A stretch of 64,000 nt of DNA from JACKDW01 sp964621785 (GTDB lineage: Bacteria; Myxococcota_A; Polyangia; Nannocystales; Nannocystaceae). Both the position numbers and the translations under genes were made by a program. The stretch is from positions 62,001 to 126,000 of the forward strand of contig CAZUPD010000003.1 in the NCBI GenBank assembly GCA_964621785.1, given 5' to 3'. Under the pieces are notes generated by a model, which worked only from the letters and a program-made list of their open reading frames with translations, was not told the origin of the DNA and searched no databases. Of this stretch, positions 54,599 to 63,810 are shown piece by piece; within the stretch, counting starts at the first letter, position 1, and every line of letters begins with the position of its first letter.

Positions 54599-56665
54599 GT
54601 GTACGAATCTTTTTGCCCGCCCACGCGCCGGACAGTCGGCCTCACCATCCTCGCGGCGGTGATCGGGTGGGGCTGTACCCCGCGCCAGTCCGCTGGCCAC
54701 GCACCTGCGGAGGTATCGATGAAAGCCAAGAGCAAGCTTCCCGTCACCCGGGACGTTCCCTTGAAAGAACCTCCTGTGGGTCCGGAGGTGCAGGGGACTG
54801 CGCTGCACAAGTTCCCCGGATCGGCGATGTTGGCCGCGCGAAATGCTTCCGTTGTTGCATATTCACCCGATCGCCCGGTCCTCGTGTCGGCCGGCGGCGG
54901 GGAGGGGACCTTGGACCGGCTCACCGACCGCCTTCAGATCTGGGATCCTGAGACGGGGGCGGTCCAATCCTATCTCGGCCTCGATCGCGTTCAACCCAAG
55001 GCGATCGCTTGGGTGGGCACGCCTGCGTGGATGGTCGCCGCCGAGGTCGGTCCGATGGCTGGAATTTGGGATCTGGCGACGGGTCGACAGGTTGGCCAAA
55101 TTAATGCAGGTGCAAGTATCTATGAAATTGCTTGCGCCCGTACGAACCGATTGTGTGCGACCGCCGACGGTGATGGCCAGGTTGCCCTGTGGGATCTCCA
55201 GCCGTTCGAACAGACCGATGGGGTCAACCTGCTCGGGAACCCGCGTCAGCTGTGGAAGGCCGACGAGGCTGTCTTTGCACTTGCCATGACCGAGGATGGT
55301 TCGACGCTGTATGTCCCGAATTTGCGTGGTGGTCGGGCAACGCTTGTGTGGTTTGATACCGCCTCGGGAAAGCGTCAGGGGAGTATCGACCTTGAAGGGG
55401 AGGTTCGCTCGTTGTTGCTTTATCCCGAGCAGCGCAAGATCGCGGTCGGCTGTACAACGCCACAGGGCGAAGCCGTTGTGATTCACGAACTTGCGGGAGG
55501 AAAACCGCTCGCACGCATGTACGGCCATACCCACCATATCTACGGGCTCAAACGGCTGGCCGACGGGCGGCTGTTGTCCACCAGTGGCGACGGTACGGTT
55601 CGTGTGTGGAGCACGACCGGCCAGCCGCTCAAAACCCTCGATTTCGGGTCGGCCCTGTGGTCCCTCGATGTCTCTGCCGACGGTAGCGAGTTTGCGGCCG
55701 CCGGCAATTCGCGGTCGATTCCCGTGTGGCGGACGAGTACGTTGGAGCCCAAATTCAACGGCAGCGGTCGTCATGTCGAACGCATCGAAGGGATCGCGTG
55801 GACACCCGACGGCCGCGAACTCATCACGATCGACGGCTCCGGCAAGTTGCTCATCCGCGATCAGGCGACCGGGAAGATCCGGGTCTCCCACCGCCAGGAT
55901 GAGGCGTTTGATAGCTTGCGTATACAACAAGGTGGCGACGAATTTTTAACGGTTGATGCGGCGAACGTGCGCCGGTGGGATCTCCAGACCGGAAAGCCGA
56001 AGGCACAGTTTGCCACCAACCGATTTGCCGAGTACTGGTATGCGCCTACCGGATACTTGCTGCGCGGCGATTCGACGCGGGTGGTGACCGAAGTCGATGC
56101 GCATACAGGAGTAATTCGGCGAACCTTCGGACAATCGCAACAGCACGATGAGATCCGTCAAAACCTCCTGCGCGCGACTTCGGTGACGACGAGCGCGGAT
56201 GGCAAGTGGATGGCGATGGCCCGCTGGGATCAACCAGTTCAGATCTACGACCTGACGACCGGAGCCCTGGTGCGCGAGCTACCGGGTACCCTCGAAGCCG
56301 CGTTTCGCCCCGACGGCAAGCGTTTGGCCGTCGGGTTTGGCCGCGTGTCCAAGCGGGGCAACGACCTTTCACTGACGATCTACGACACCGAGACATGGCA
56401 CGCGGTCGGGAGTGTGACGGCCGAGCCGGGGGGGATGCAGTACACACCCGACGGTCGCTTGCTCGCCACGTTTGAGTCCGGCGGTGTCGCGCTGTGGGAC
56501 CCCGAGACCGGTGAGCGCGTCTCGATGGTCCGCGAGCCGACGCATCAGGTTTCGGCTTTTGCATTTGACCGCACAGGCACCACATTGGCCACCGGTGGGC
56601 TCGACGGTTCGATCGTCACCTGGGATGTGTCGATGGTCGGGCGAGAAAACGAGCCCGGATACTGA
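54599..56665 (+). CDS. WD40-repeat lipoprotein
   Basis: 688 residues from GTG 54599. Lipobox AVIGWGC (Cys26), short linker, then a seven-plus-bladed WD40/quinoprotein-like propeller through to the end (for example DRLQIWDPETGAVQSY, GQVALWDLQPFEQTD, DGTVRVWSTTGQPLKTLDFG, GVALWDPETGERVSM, GSIVTWDVSMVG). About eleven to fourteen blades may form two propellers. Likely a surface scaffold for protein contacts. Its start has no clear Shine-Dalgarno. Confidence 0.82.
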   Translation: MYESFCPPTRRTVGLTILAAVIGWGCTPRQSAGHAPAEVSMKAKSKLPVTRDVPLKEPPVGPEVQGTALHKFPGSAMLAARNASVVAYSPDRPVLVSAGGGEGTLDRLTDRLQIWDPETGAVQSYLGLDRVQPKAIAWVGTPAWMVAAEVGPMAGIWDLATGRQVGQINAGASIYEIACARTNRLCATADGDGQVALWDLQPFEQTDGVNLLGNPRQLWKADEAVFALAMTEDGSTLYVPNLRGGRATLVWFDTASGKRQGSIDLEGEVRSLLLYPEQRKIAVGCTTPQGEAVVIHELAGGKPLARMYGHTHHIYGLKRLADGRLLSTSGDGTVRVWSTTGQPLKTLDFGSALWSLDVSADGSEFAAAGNSRSIPVWRTSTLEPKFNGSGRHVERIEGIAWTPDGRELITIDGSGKLLIRDQATGKIRVSHRQDEAFDSLRIQQGGDEFLTVDAANVRRWDLQTGKPKAQFATNRFAEYWYAPTGYLLRGDSTRVVTEVDAHTGVIRRTFGQSQQHDEIRQNLLRATSVTTSADGKWMAMARWDQPVQIYDLTTGALVRELPGTLEAAFRPDGKRLAVGFGRVSKRGNDLSLTIYDTETWHAVGSVTAEPGGMQYTPDGRLLATFESGGVALWDPETGERVSMVREPTHQVSAFAFDRTGTTLATGGLDGSIVTWDVSMVGRENEPGY

Positions 56666-56724
56666 GCAAGCGCGGCACTGGCATGCCGACCGCCGAGGCA
56701 TCGATCGGATCGATGCAATTACAA

Positions 56725-57276
56725 TTACTGAGCGAGATGCTGGGCGGCGAAGTAAATCCCGGTGTAGACCTTGAGGTCGATGTGGTAGCCCTCGTCTGAG
56801 CGGTCGCGGAGCCATTGTTCGACCGCGTCGAGTCCGACCTCGTGGACCGTGATGTCTTCCCCCTCGACCCCGCCTCCGGGGCCGACACGGCGCAGATCGG
56901 TAGCGAGAAAGAGGGCGAGGGTTTCACTCGAGATCCCCGGGGAGCTCGGCCCTCGGGTTAGAAATTTGATCGTCGCAGCTTCATAGCCTGTCTCTTCGAC
57001 CAGTTCTCGACCCGCTGCGATCGCCATGTCCTCGTCCTCTTCACCTGGCGTATCGCCCACGAGTCCGGCCGGTAATTCGATGACGAGACCACCCATCGCC
57101 GGCCGTGGCTGTTCGATCAAAATGAGTTTGTCGGCGGGGGTCAGGGCGACGATGGCCGCCGCGCCGGTGGCGTTGACACGCTCTGCGTACTCCCACCGCC
57201 CGCGCCGGACGAGCCGGACAAACCGGCCAGAGGCGATGGTGGTCAGGGGCTGCGATACGGTCTCGGCGTCGGTCAT
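56725..57276 (-). CDS. NUDIX hydrolase
   Basis: 183 residues from ATG 57276, with a GTG three bases upstream. NUDIX box around AAGRELVEETGYEA (REx2EExG) preceded by ELPAGLVGD and GEEDEDMA. The layout of VIELPAGLVGD plus RELVEETGY is that of ADP-ribose pyrophosphatases. It hydrolyses a nucleoside diphosphate linked to another moiety. Its upstream side is the tandem repeat array at 57340-57900. Confidence 0.88.
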   Translation of the reverse strand: MTDAETVSQPLTTIASGRFVRLVRRGRWEYAERVNATGAAAIVALTPADKLILIEQPRPAMGGLVIELPAGLVGDTPGEEDEDMAIAAGRELVEETGYEAATIKFLTRGPSSPGISSETLALFLATDLRRVGPGGGVEGEDITVHEVGLDAVEQWLRDRSDEGYHIDLKVYTGIYFAAQHLAQ

Positions 57277-57339
57277 CACCGAGAGTTTGGAGACTCGAAC
57301 AAAAAATCGCCAGCCTCGATCTTTTAAGATCGCGGTGGG

Positions 57340-57905
57340 GCGAGGTTGCGGCTCGGAGGTCTGGGCCGCGACAGGGCAGGTCCGAGTTGGTGGGGGTCTT
57401 CGCGTTGCCGAGGTTGCGGCTCGGAGGTTCGGGCTGCAAGAGGATCCGAGTTGGTGAGGCTCGGAGGTTCGGGCTGCGAGAGGATCCGAGTTGGTGAGGC
57501 TCGGAGGTTCGGGCTGCGAGAGGATCCGGTTGGTGGGGGTCTTCGCGTTGCCGAGGTTGCGGCTCGGAGGTTCGGGCTGCGAGAGAATCCGAGTTGGTGA
57601 GGCTCGGAGGTTCGGGCTGCGAGAGAATCCGAGTTGGTGGGGTCTTCGCGTTGCCGAGGTTACCTCGGAGGTTGCGGCTGCGAGAGGATCCGAGTTGGTG
57701 GGGTCTTCGCGTCGCCGAGGTTGCGGCTCGGAGGTCCGGGCCGCGACAGGGCAGGTTCGAGTTGGTGGGGGTCTTCGCGTTGCCGAGGTTGCGGCTCGGA
57801 GGTCTTCGCGTTGGCGTTGGCTCGGAGGTTCGGGCCGAGAGGGGTCCGAGTTTGTTGCCGATGGTTACGGCTCGCTCAAGGGCTCGGGCCGCGAGGGCTG
57901 TCGAG
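57340..57905. repeat. Tandem intergenic repeat array
   Basis: About nine to ten copies of a G-rich unit. The short form is about 40 bases (GGCTCGGAGGTTCGGGCTGC followed by GAGAGGATCCGAGTTGGTGA); the long form adds about 25 bases (GGGGTCTTCGCGTTGCCGAG). Both forms alternate. Copies are imperfect, and the last ones (57800-57900) are degenerate. The array begins with TCTTTTAAGATCGCGG at 57319-57334, nearly the same as the outer edge of the 43.5-44.1 kb element, and it contains GGGCCGCGACA twice, also found there. It lies between the NUDIX start and the pseudokinase stop, so it is not inside a gene. No unique spacers, so it is not a CRISPR. Confidence 0.85.
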
Positions 57906-57931
57906 GTTGCCGTCTAGGTCTCACGCTGGCG

Positions 57932-60900
57932 TCAGCGTGTCATCGACAGGGCGAATTCATGGATGCGACTGCGGTCCCCATCCCCAGCTGGGAACTCCAT
58001 GCGCTGGATCTCGTCGATGACACACTGTTCGATCGGTGCCCGAATCGGCGGTGGTGGAGTAAACGACCGCGCTTGAATGGCACCAGTGTCGGCGACGTTG
58101 ACCACCAGCTTGACTCGGGCACTCGAGAGGCGATTGGGCCCTCCTCCCAACAGATAGCCACAAACCTGCGGCAGGCGGGCATTGGCGAGGTCGAGGCTCG
58201 CTTTGAGGTCGCCGGTTCCCTTCAGTGCCGGCAGCGGTGGCGGCGGAGTCGGTGGGACCTGCGGCGGTGTGGGCTCGGTGTGGACTGGCGTGGGGGTTGG
58301 TTGAGTCGGTGGGGTCGGGGCCGTTTTGGGGGCGGTATTTGGAGTCGCCGGTTGTATCGCCGACTTTGTTGGCTGTGTCCCCGGGGCGACCGCCACAGGT
58401 CCAGCATCCGGGTTGTTCTTCGTCATGATTGTATACACAACGAGAACCGCGAGGATGATCACCGCGCCCACCAACACTGGACTGGTCCCCCCGCTGACCC
58501 GGGTGATCGTCTGAACCTGTGGTTGTGGTTGCGGCTCGACGCGCGGTTGCTGGGGAGGTGTCGGACTCGCCTGAACCGGTGCCGAAAGCCCGCGCCGAGG
58601 GGTTGCCTGCGGCATCGCTATCGGTGTGACCGCGCGTTTTTTCTGTTCCGGCGGAGGTTGTTTCGCGGGAGCGGGTTGTTTCGCAGGAGCGGAAGCCGGC
58701 TGTTTCGCAGGCTCGGAGACCGCCGGCAACGACCGGGGATCGACGGTGGCGGATTTTGTCGGCAGTGGCGGGAGCTTGAGATTGGGAGGTTTTTTACCTG
58801 CCAGTTTGGCGGCGACTTTTGGTTCGACCGGGTGGGTCGTCGTGATCGGTGCGGATGCATGTATCGGATCACGGACCTTGGGTGCATCGACATCGGCCTG
58901 GGGTTCGGCGAACACCGCGGCGGATTTTTCGATATCCTCGAGCGCCGTCAAAAACTCGAGGGCGGTGCCAAAGCGCTGGCCGGGATCTTTGTGCAGGGAC
59001 TGGGCGATGACATCCTCGAGTGCGGCGGGCAGGAACTGCTCGCTGACCGCACTCAACGGGGGAGGATCGCCGGTCTGCTGTTTGGCGAGCACCTCGGCAA
59101 ACGACGTACCAGCGAATGCTGCGGTCCCACAGATCAGTTCGTAGAGGATCGCTCCCACGGCGTAGATATCCGCCGGGGCACTCGCTGCGGCGCCTAGGGT
59201 ACGCTCGGGCGCGAGGTACTCGGCCGTGCCGCCGATGCCCCCCATCGCGTTCACGTGGGCTGGTCCGTCGGCCGAGCGGTAGGTTCCGTGCAGGGCCGGG
59301 ATTCCGGCGTTGAGCAGGATGATTCCCGATTTTGTGCAGATGCAATTATCTGGCGTAAGATCGCCGTGGTAGAGCGCCGTCGCGTGCAGGGCACTCAGGC
59401 CTTCGAGAATTTCGCGGGCGAGTTGGACTGCCCGTTGCCACGGCAAAATTTCTTCGCGGGCGAGCAACTTGGAGAGGTTTTCGCCATCGATGAACGCGAG
59501 GGCGGCATAGCTGACATGGTTGTCGGAGACGCCGACCTTGTGGACCTGAATCAGGCGCGGGTGGCTCACCGTCGACAGCGCCTGATACTGGTTGCGAAAC
59601 GCCTTCGCGTCGCGGGTATCGGGGCCGAACTTCGGGGCGAGGAGTTGGACCACTGCAGGCAGGCCGGAGTCGAGAAGCTCGGCGAGGTAACTGCGGCGTG
59701 TGGGTGAATCGCCAAACGGGCGCAGTAGGAGGTAGGCGCCGTCGAACTCGGTACCTGCGAGATCGTCGGGATTGGTCCACTGCGCATCAGGCATCCGGGG
59801 TTTGACCGGTGCAGCGTCCGCAACCTGTGTAGATGCATCGTCTCCCGACGTATCCGCGAGGGATGACAGTGCGCCCTCGTCCTCGTCGGATGGTTCGTCA
59901 CCGACGGTTTCGGAGGACGCATCTTCGGAAGACACGTGGGAGACTTCGCTCGGCGCTGGGCGAAAGTAGTCGTCCTCATCTTCGTCGAATGCTCGCAGCG
60001 ACGTATCGGGCTCGGGCGAAACGTCAGTGACTTCACTCGGCGCCGGGCGGAAGGCGTCGTCCTCATCCTCGGCAAATGCCCGCAGGGACACATCTTCTGG
60101 GTGGTCCACGCTCGCCCCAGACAGCCCCGGCAAGGGTTCATCGAGGAGGTCGAGCGACGGGGGAGCTGGTGGATCAAACCCGGTGTCGTCTGCAAATTCC
60201 GGTGTATCTGCAACAGACTTCGCAGCTGCGATCGACGCATCCTCTAGGTCGGAGGATTCGTCGTCGTCGTCGAGATTGGCGAAACTGGATTCGTCGGGGG
60301 ATTCGTCGTCGTCGTCGAGATTGGCGAAACTGGATTCGTCGGGGGATTCGTCGTCGTCGTCGAGATTGGCGAAACTGGATTCGTCGGGGGACTCGTCGTC
60401 GTCGTCGAGATTGGCGAAACTGGACTCGTCGGGGGACTCGTCGTCGTCGAGATTGGCGAAGCTGGACTCGTCGGGGGACTCGTCGTCGTCGAGATTGGCG
60501 AAGCTGGATTCGTCGTCGTCGTTGAGGTTGGCGAAGCTGGATACGTCGGGGGACTCGTCGTCGTCGGCGAAGCTGGTTTCGTCGGGGGACTCGTCGTCAT
60601 CGAGGACGGCGAAGTTGGGTTTGTTGTCGTCGTCGTCGTTGGCGAAACTTGGTTCGTTGTCGGATGCATCGGCAGCGAAGTCGGACTCGTCGTCGTCGTC
60701 CGCCGTGTTGCGGTCTACGACATAGAGAGATGTCTCGGAGACTTCTGTCGTGCCGTCCTCTTCGACGCGGTACAGCGTCGTCGCAGTTGCTGGGTCGTCC
60801 TCGTACTCTTCTTGGAGGTCGTCGTCGTCGTCGGTATCGACGCGATAGGCAGCGGTTTCCAAGGCTTCGGGATTGCCGGAAATCCCGTGGTCAAACTCGT

Positions 60901-62104
60901 CGTCATCGTCCTGTAAGGCGTTGACGATCCCGCTCTCCGAAGCGTGCGTCGCTTGGTCGTCGTCGGCGAACTCGTCGTCGTCTGCCGGGAGGACGCCCGA
61001 GACATAGCTGACCCCGGCTGATGCATCGGGCAGGTCGCCGGCACCGGCGAACATGGGTGGTGGTGCGAGGTTGTCCGGGTCGCCCAAGAGCGCATCGCCG
61101 AACGACTCAACCGGGGAGCGGGTGAACAGGCCCTGGCCGATGCTTTCGTCCGGTTTGGGTCGGTCGAACGAGTCGAGTCCACCGGCGACAGTGGAAGCGT
61201 CGGCGTCTGTCGCGTCGAGTTCGTCCGTGTCCTCGCCAGTGGGTGCTTCGGGGTCGGTTGCGGTGACGTCGGCGTCGTCGTCGTCGGTGAATGCAGCCTC
61301 GTCGAGCGCAGCAGCGTCGGCGTTGTCGTCGTCGGTGAATGCGGCCTCGTCGAGCGCAGCAGCGTCGGCGTTGTCGTCGTCGGTGAATGCGGCCTCGTCG
61401 AGCGCAGCGGAATCGTCGTCGGTGAATTCATCGAGCGCAGCAGCGTCGTCGTCGGTGAATGCGACCTCGTCGAGCGCAGCGGAATCGTCATCGGTGGTGT
61501 CGTCGTCGTCGGCGATCGCGGAGATCGGTGTGCTTACAACTTTCTTGGGCCGGGTCGGAAGTTTGCCGAACGATGGCGGGTGGTTGAGGTCCTCGGGATC
61601 ATCTTGGGTGATAAACTCCGGCACACCGGAGGCCGGTTTCGATTTTTCCGGAGGTGGCTCAGGTGGGTTCAGCGGGGCAACGCTGGCGAACTCGTCGTCG
61701 ACATCGCGGATAAACGCCCGCAGGTTTTGACTCGAGAGCACCTTCTTGGGCGGCGGTGGCGGTGGTTCGGCCTCGATTTGCCCGGGCTTGATCTCGAGGG
61801 CGCCCGACAGTTCGCTGGGATCGACCTCGAGCAACGAGCTCGAGGACAACTCCATCAACGACGACGACGGAGACTCGTCGGCTTCGGGGGACAGCGCAGC
61901 CGACGTCCACGTTCCCACATTGTGGTCGAGGTCGTCCTCCGGTGGAGGAGGCGGCTTTTTTGCCGGTTTGGGAGGCGGACGAAAGCGGCGCGGGGGCGGG
62001 GGGGGAGGTGCCGTCGCTTGTTCGTCACTGATGTCAACCATGTCGGCAGCATCGAGCAGCTCGACATCGTCGAGTTCCGCGGGGTCCGTACTCGACTGGT
62101 CCAT
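57932..62104 (-). CDS. Giant acidic membrane protein with pseudokinase and AgmX-like C-terminal domain
   Basis: 1390 residues from ATG 62104, chosen for the GAGGTGG before it. Order: Pro-rich segment, then long acidic region with 17-residue DDDESPDESSFANL repeats (about 480-620) and 15-residue DEAAFTDDDNADAAL repeats (about 200-280); kinase-like domain (about 780-1060); Pro/Ala/Lys linker; one transmembrane helix (about 1205-1227, LVGAVIILAVLVVYTIM); Pro/Thr linker; and a C-terminal AgmX/PglI-like domain (about 1300-1390, with CVIDEIQRMEFP). The kinase has HGDL for HRDL, LNAG for DFG and no VAIK Lys, so it is predicted inactive. APE is kept. AgmX family proteins act in myxobacterial surface motility; its role here is unknown. 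Confidence 0.85.
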   Translation of the reverse strand: MDQSSTDPAELDDVELLDAADMVDISDEQATAPPPPPPRRFRPPPKPAKKPPPPPEDDLDHNVGTWTSAALSPEADESPSSSLMELSSSSLLEVDPSELSGALEIKPGQIEAEPPPPPPKKVLSSQNLRAFIRDVDDEFASVAPLNPPEPPPEKSKPASGVPEFITQDDPEDLNHPPSFGKLPTRPKKVVSTPISAIADDDDTTDDDSAALDEVAFTDDDAAALDEFTDDDSAALDEAAFTDDDNADAAALDEAAFTDDDNADAAALDEAAFTDDDDADVTATDPEAPTGEDTDELDATDADASTVAGGLDSFDRPKPDESIGQGLFTRSPVESFGDALLGDPDNLAPPPMFAGAGDLPDASAGVSYVSGVLPADDDEFADDDQATHASESGIVNALQDDDDEFDHGISGNPEALETAAYRVDTDDDDDLQEEYEDDPATATTLYRVEEDGTTEVSETSLYVVDRNTADDDDESDFAADASDNEPSFANDDDDNKPNFAVLDDDESPDETSFADDDESPDVSSFANLNDDDESSFANLDDDESPDESSFANLDDDESPDESSFANLDDDDESPDESSFANLDDDDESPDESSFANLDDDDESPDESSFANLDDDDESSDLEDASIAAAKSVADTPEFADDTGFDPPAPPSLDLLDEPLPGLSGASVDHPEDVSLRAFAEDEDDAFRPAPSEVTDVSPEPDTSLRAFDEDEDDYFRPAPSEVSHVSSEDASSETVGDEPSDEDEGALSSLADTSGDDASTQVADAAPVKPRMPDAQWTNPDDLAGTEFDGAYLLLRPFGDSPTRRSYLAELLDSGLPAVVQLLAPKFGPDTRDAKAFRNQYQALSTVSHPRLIQVHKVGVSDNHVSYAALAFIDGENLSKLLAREEILPWQRAVQLAREILEGLSALHATALYHGDLTPDNCICTKSGIILLNAGIPALHGTYRSADGPAHVNAMGGIGGTAEYLAPERTLGAAASAPADIYAVGAILYELICGTAAFAGTSFAEVLAKQQTGDPPPLSAVSEQFLPAALEDVIAQSLHKDPGQRFGTALEFLTALEDIEKSAAVFAEPQADVDAPKVRDPIHASAPITTTHPVEPKVAAKLAGKKPPNLKLPPLPTKSATVDPRSLPAVSEPAKQPASAPAKQPAPAKQPPPEQKKRAVTPIAMPQATPRRGLSAPVQASPTPPQQPRVEPQPQPQVQTITRVSGGTSPVLVGAVIILAVLVVYTIMTKNNPDAGPVAVAPGTQPTKSAIQPATPNTAPKTAPTPPTQPTPTPVHTEPTPPQVPPTPPPPLPALKGTGDLKASLDLANARLPQVCGYLLGGGPNRLSSARVKLVVNVADTGAIQARSFTPPPPIRAPIEQCVIDEIQRMEFPAGDGDRSRIHEFALSMTR
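60244..60560 (-). repeat. Trinucleotide-rich 48/51-bp coding repeats (acidic linker)
   Basis: Six to seven tandem units on the + strand of GATTCGTCGTCGTCGTCGAG plus ATTGGCGAAACTGGA and CTCGTCGGGGGA, in frame, encoding Asp/Ser-rich units of the pseudokinase linker. Two silent variants alternate. A second family of 45-base units (GTCGGTGAATGCGGCCTCGT ...) is at about 61275-61490. Confidence 0.85.
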
Positions 62105-62362
62105 GTGTTCCACCTCGCGGGCCTTCGCGGCCCCAGTCTCGGCTGTGGTCTCCCTAGATGTATCTACCCCGTCCGGGGTACGGGTGTTCGTCGAACCGTT
62201 GCCAGGTGTCCCCACAGGTCGGTGAGGATATCGCACAACTCAGCAGACGCGGTCAAACAATCGCCTAGCCGGACGTCACCCAGAAAGGTTGTGCGCCCGG
62301 GCGAGCGCCGTCGGGAACATCCCGAGGATCCCGCACTCGGTTCGCACGCAGTTCACCTGTGG
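62105..62362. promoter_or_regulatory. Intergenic region before the pseudokinase gene
   Basis: 258 bases between the end of the TPR lipoprotein gene and the pseudokinase start; both are on the minus strand. Presumed promoter for the pseudokinase. No clear conserved motif seen; TGTATCTACC at 62158-62167 matches the dispersed palindrome at all but one base. Confidence 0.3.
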
Positions 62363-63232
62363 TCACTGGACCAGAGGAGGGGGTTTTTTGACGTCGCCGG
62401 GGTTGTCCGGCTTGGCCGTCTTCTCGATCTTGCCGAGACCTGACAATTCGGCGATACGGGCCTCGAGTACGTTGTCGAGTTCGGGATCTTGACCCCGGGT
62501 CTTGGCCAAGTACTGCGAGAGCAGGTCGGCGGCCTCGGTCGATTGGCCCGCGACTTGGGCCCGCAACAGCCCTTCTTCGTACACCCATTTGTCGTTGCTC
62601 GGGTCGAGTGAACGGGCTTTGGCGAGGGCGTCGGCCGCCTCGCGCAGGCGCGTGGCGTCGGCTTGTAGACCTTTGGATAACAGTTCGTAGTCGGCGGCAC
62701 TGCCCGCCCCGTGGTCGATCATCCGCTGGTAGACATCGCCGGTCATCTGGTGCAGCCCGTGTTTTTTCATAGCTGCGCCGAGGCGGCGAAAGAGCTCGGC
62801 ATCCGCCTTGGGATCGTCGAGTTTGGCGGCCTCGGACAGGTAGTACCGTGCATCGGCACGGTGGCGTGCCAGATCTGCCAAGATGATTCCGATTTCGGCT
62901 TCGCAGCGGAGGTCGGCGGGGACTTTGTTGGCACAGGTGCGCAGGGTGGCGAGAGCCTTGAAGGTTTCACCACTGGCAACTTGTTCACGTGCCGATGCGA
63001 GGGCTTGCTCGAGGGCTTGCGGCGCGAGTTGTTCGCCCGAACGCGGGGGTGGAGGTTGCCTGTCGGGGTGGCGGAACGGCCCTTTGGGTTTGTTTGTCGG
63101 CTGTGGAGTTTGGCCGACGACCTTCTTGTTGTCCGCATCGATCCGAGTCGGTGCGGGGCTTTTCGACCCGGTACAGCCGGGACATAGCCATCCCGCAGTC
63201 ACGAGGAAAACGACGAAGGGGACCATTCGCAT
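62363..63232 (-). CDS. TPR-type lipoprotein
   Basis: 289 residues from ATG 63232. Signal peptide MRMVPFVVFLVTAGWLCPGC with lipid Cys20; Pro/Lys/Gln linker; then from about residue 70 repeated helix pairs of tetratricopeptide type (for example LEQALASAREQVASGETFKALATL, AADALAKARSLDPSNDKWVYEEGLL). Likely outer-membrane-associated scaffold. It lies 24 bases from the divergent coaD start, so promoters overlap there; GTATATACT at 63241-63249 may be a -10 box. Confidence 0.8.
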   Translation of the reverse strand: MRMVPFVVFLVTAGWLCPGCTGSKSPAPTRIDADNKKVVGQTPQPTNKPKGPFRHPDRQPPPPRSGEQLAPQALEQALASAREQVASGETFKALATLRTCANKVPADLRCEAEIGIILADLARHRADARYYLSEAAKLDDPKADAELFRRLGAAMKKHGLHQMTGDVYQRMIDHGAGSAADYELLSKGLQADATRLREAADALAKARSLDPSNDKWVYEEGLLRAQVAGQSTEAADLLSQYLAKTRGQDPELDNVLEARIAELSGLGKIEKTAKPDNPGDVKKPPPLVQ

Positions 63233-63255
63233 CGCCGGGAGTATATACTGCCGCC

Positions 63256-63810
63256 GTGCATCCCACTTCCAGGAAATCCTCTGAGGAGGCACTCGCCCAG
63301 GCCAGCCGCAATGCGGGGCCGTTGGGGGCGCGGACAGCAGTTTACCCCGGCTCATTTGATCCGATCACCAAGGGTCATATCGAGATCATTGAGCGGGCGC
63401 TGCGGCTGTTTGACCATGTCATCGTCGCGATCGGTCAGCACCCGACAAAAAAAGGTTACTTCCCGATCGCCGAACGCCAGAAGTTGATCGACGCCTGCAT
63501 CGCCGACTACCCGCGGGCCGAGTCGGCATTTTTCAAAGGACTCATGGTCAACTTTTGCCTCGAAGTCGGCGCCCGGGCGATCATTCGCGGGTTGCGGCCG
63601 ATGGGGGACTTTGAGCCCGAGTACCAAATGGGGCTGGCCAACCGGGACATCGCACCGAATATCGAGACCGTGTTTTTGATCCCGCGGCCGACCCAACAAT
63701 TTATATCGAGTTCCTTGATCCGTGAGATCGCCCACCACGGAGGTCGGTTTGAACGCTATGTGCCCGTTCCAGTCGCCGAGGCGATGCGGGCGCGACTCGC
63801 CGGCAAATGA
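63256..63810 (+). CDS. coaD: Phosphopantetheine adenylyltransferase
   Basis: 184 residues from GTG 63256. YPGSFDPITKGHIEIIERA is the nucleotidyltransferase motif (T/SxGH) near residue 30, and RGLRPMGDFEPEYQM plus PTQQFISSSLIREIA complete the family. CoaD adenylates 4'-phosphopantetheine in coenzyme A synthesis. The 25 residues before YPG are longer than usual (about 5-8), so a later start is possible but there is no better ribosome site. It overlaps the next gene by ATGA. Confidence 0.93.
   Translation: MHPTSRKSSEEALAQASRNAGPLGARTAVYPGSFDPITKGHIEIIERALRLFDHVIVAIGQHPTKKGYFPIAERQKLIDACIADYPRAESAFFKGLMVNFCLEVGARAIIRGLRPMGDFEPEYQMGLANRDIAPNIETVFLIPRPTQQFISSSLIREIAHHGGRFERYVPVPVAEAMRARLAGK

Noticed and set aside
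57340..57905. CRISPR array
   Set aside because: Units are contiguous, imperfect and of two alternating lengths; there are no unique spacers and no cas genes.
57491..59197. 568-codon + strand open frame across the tandem repeat array and the pseudokinase gene
   Set aside because: Its first part only reflects the array in frame, the rest is antisense to the pseudokinase, and the translation has no domain.
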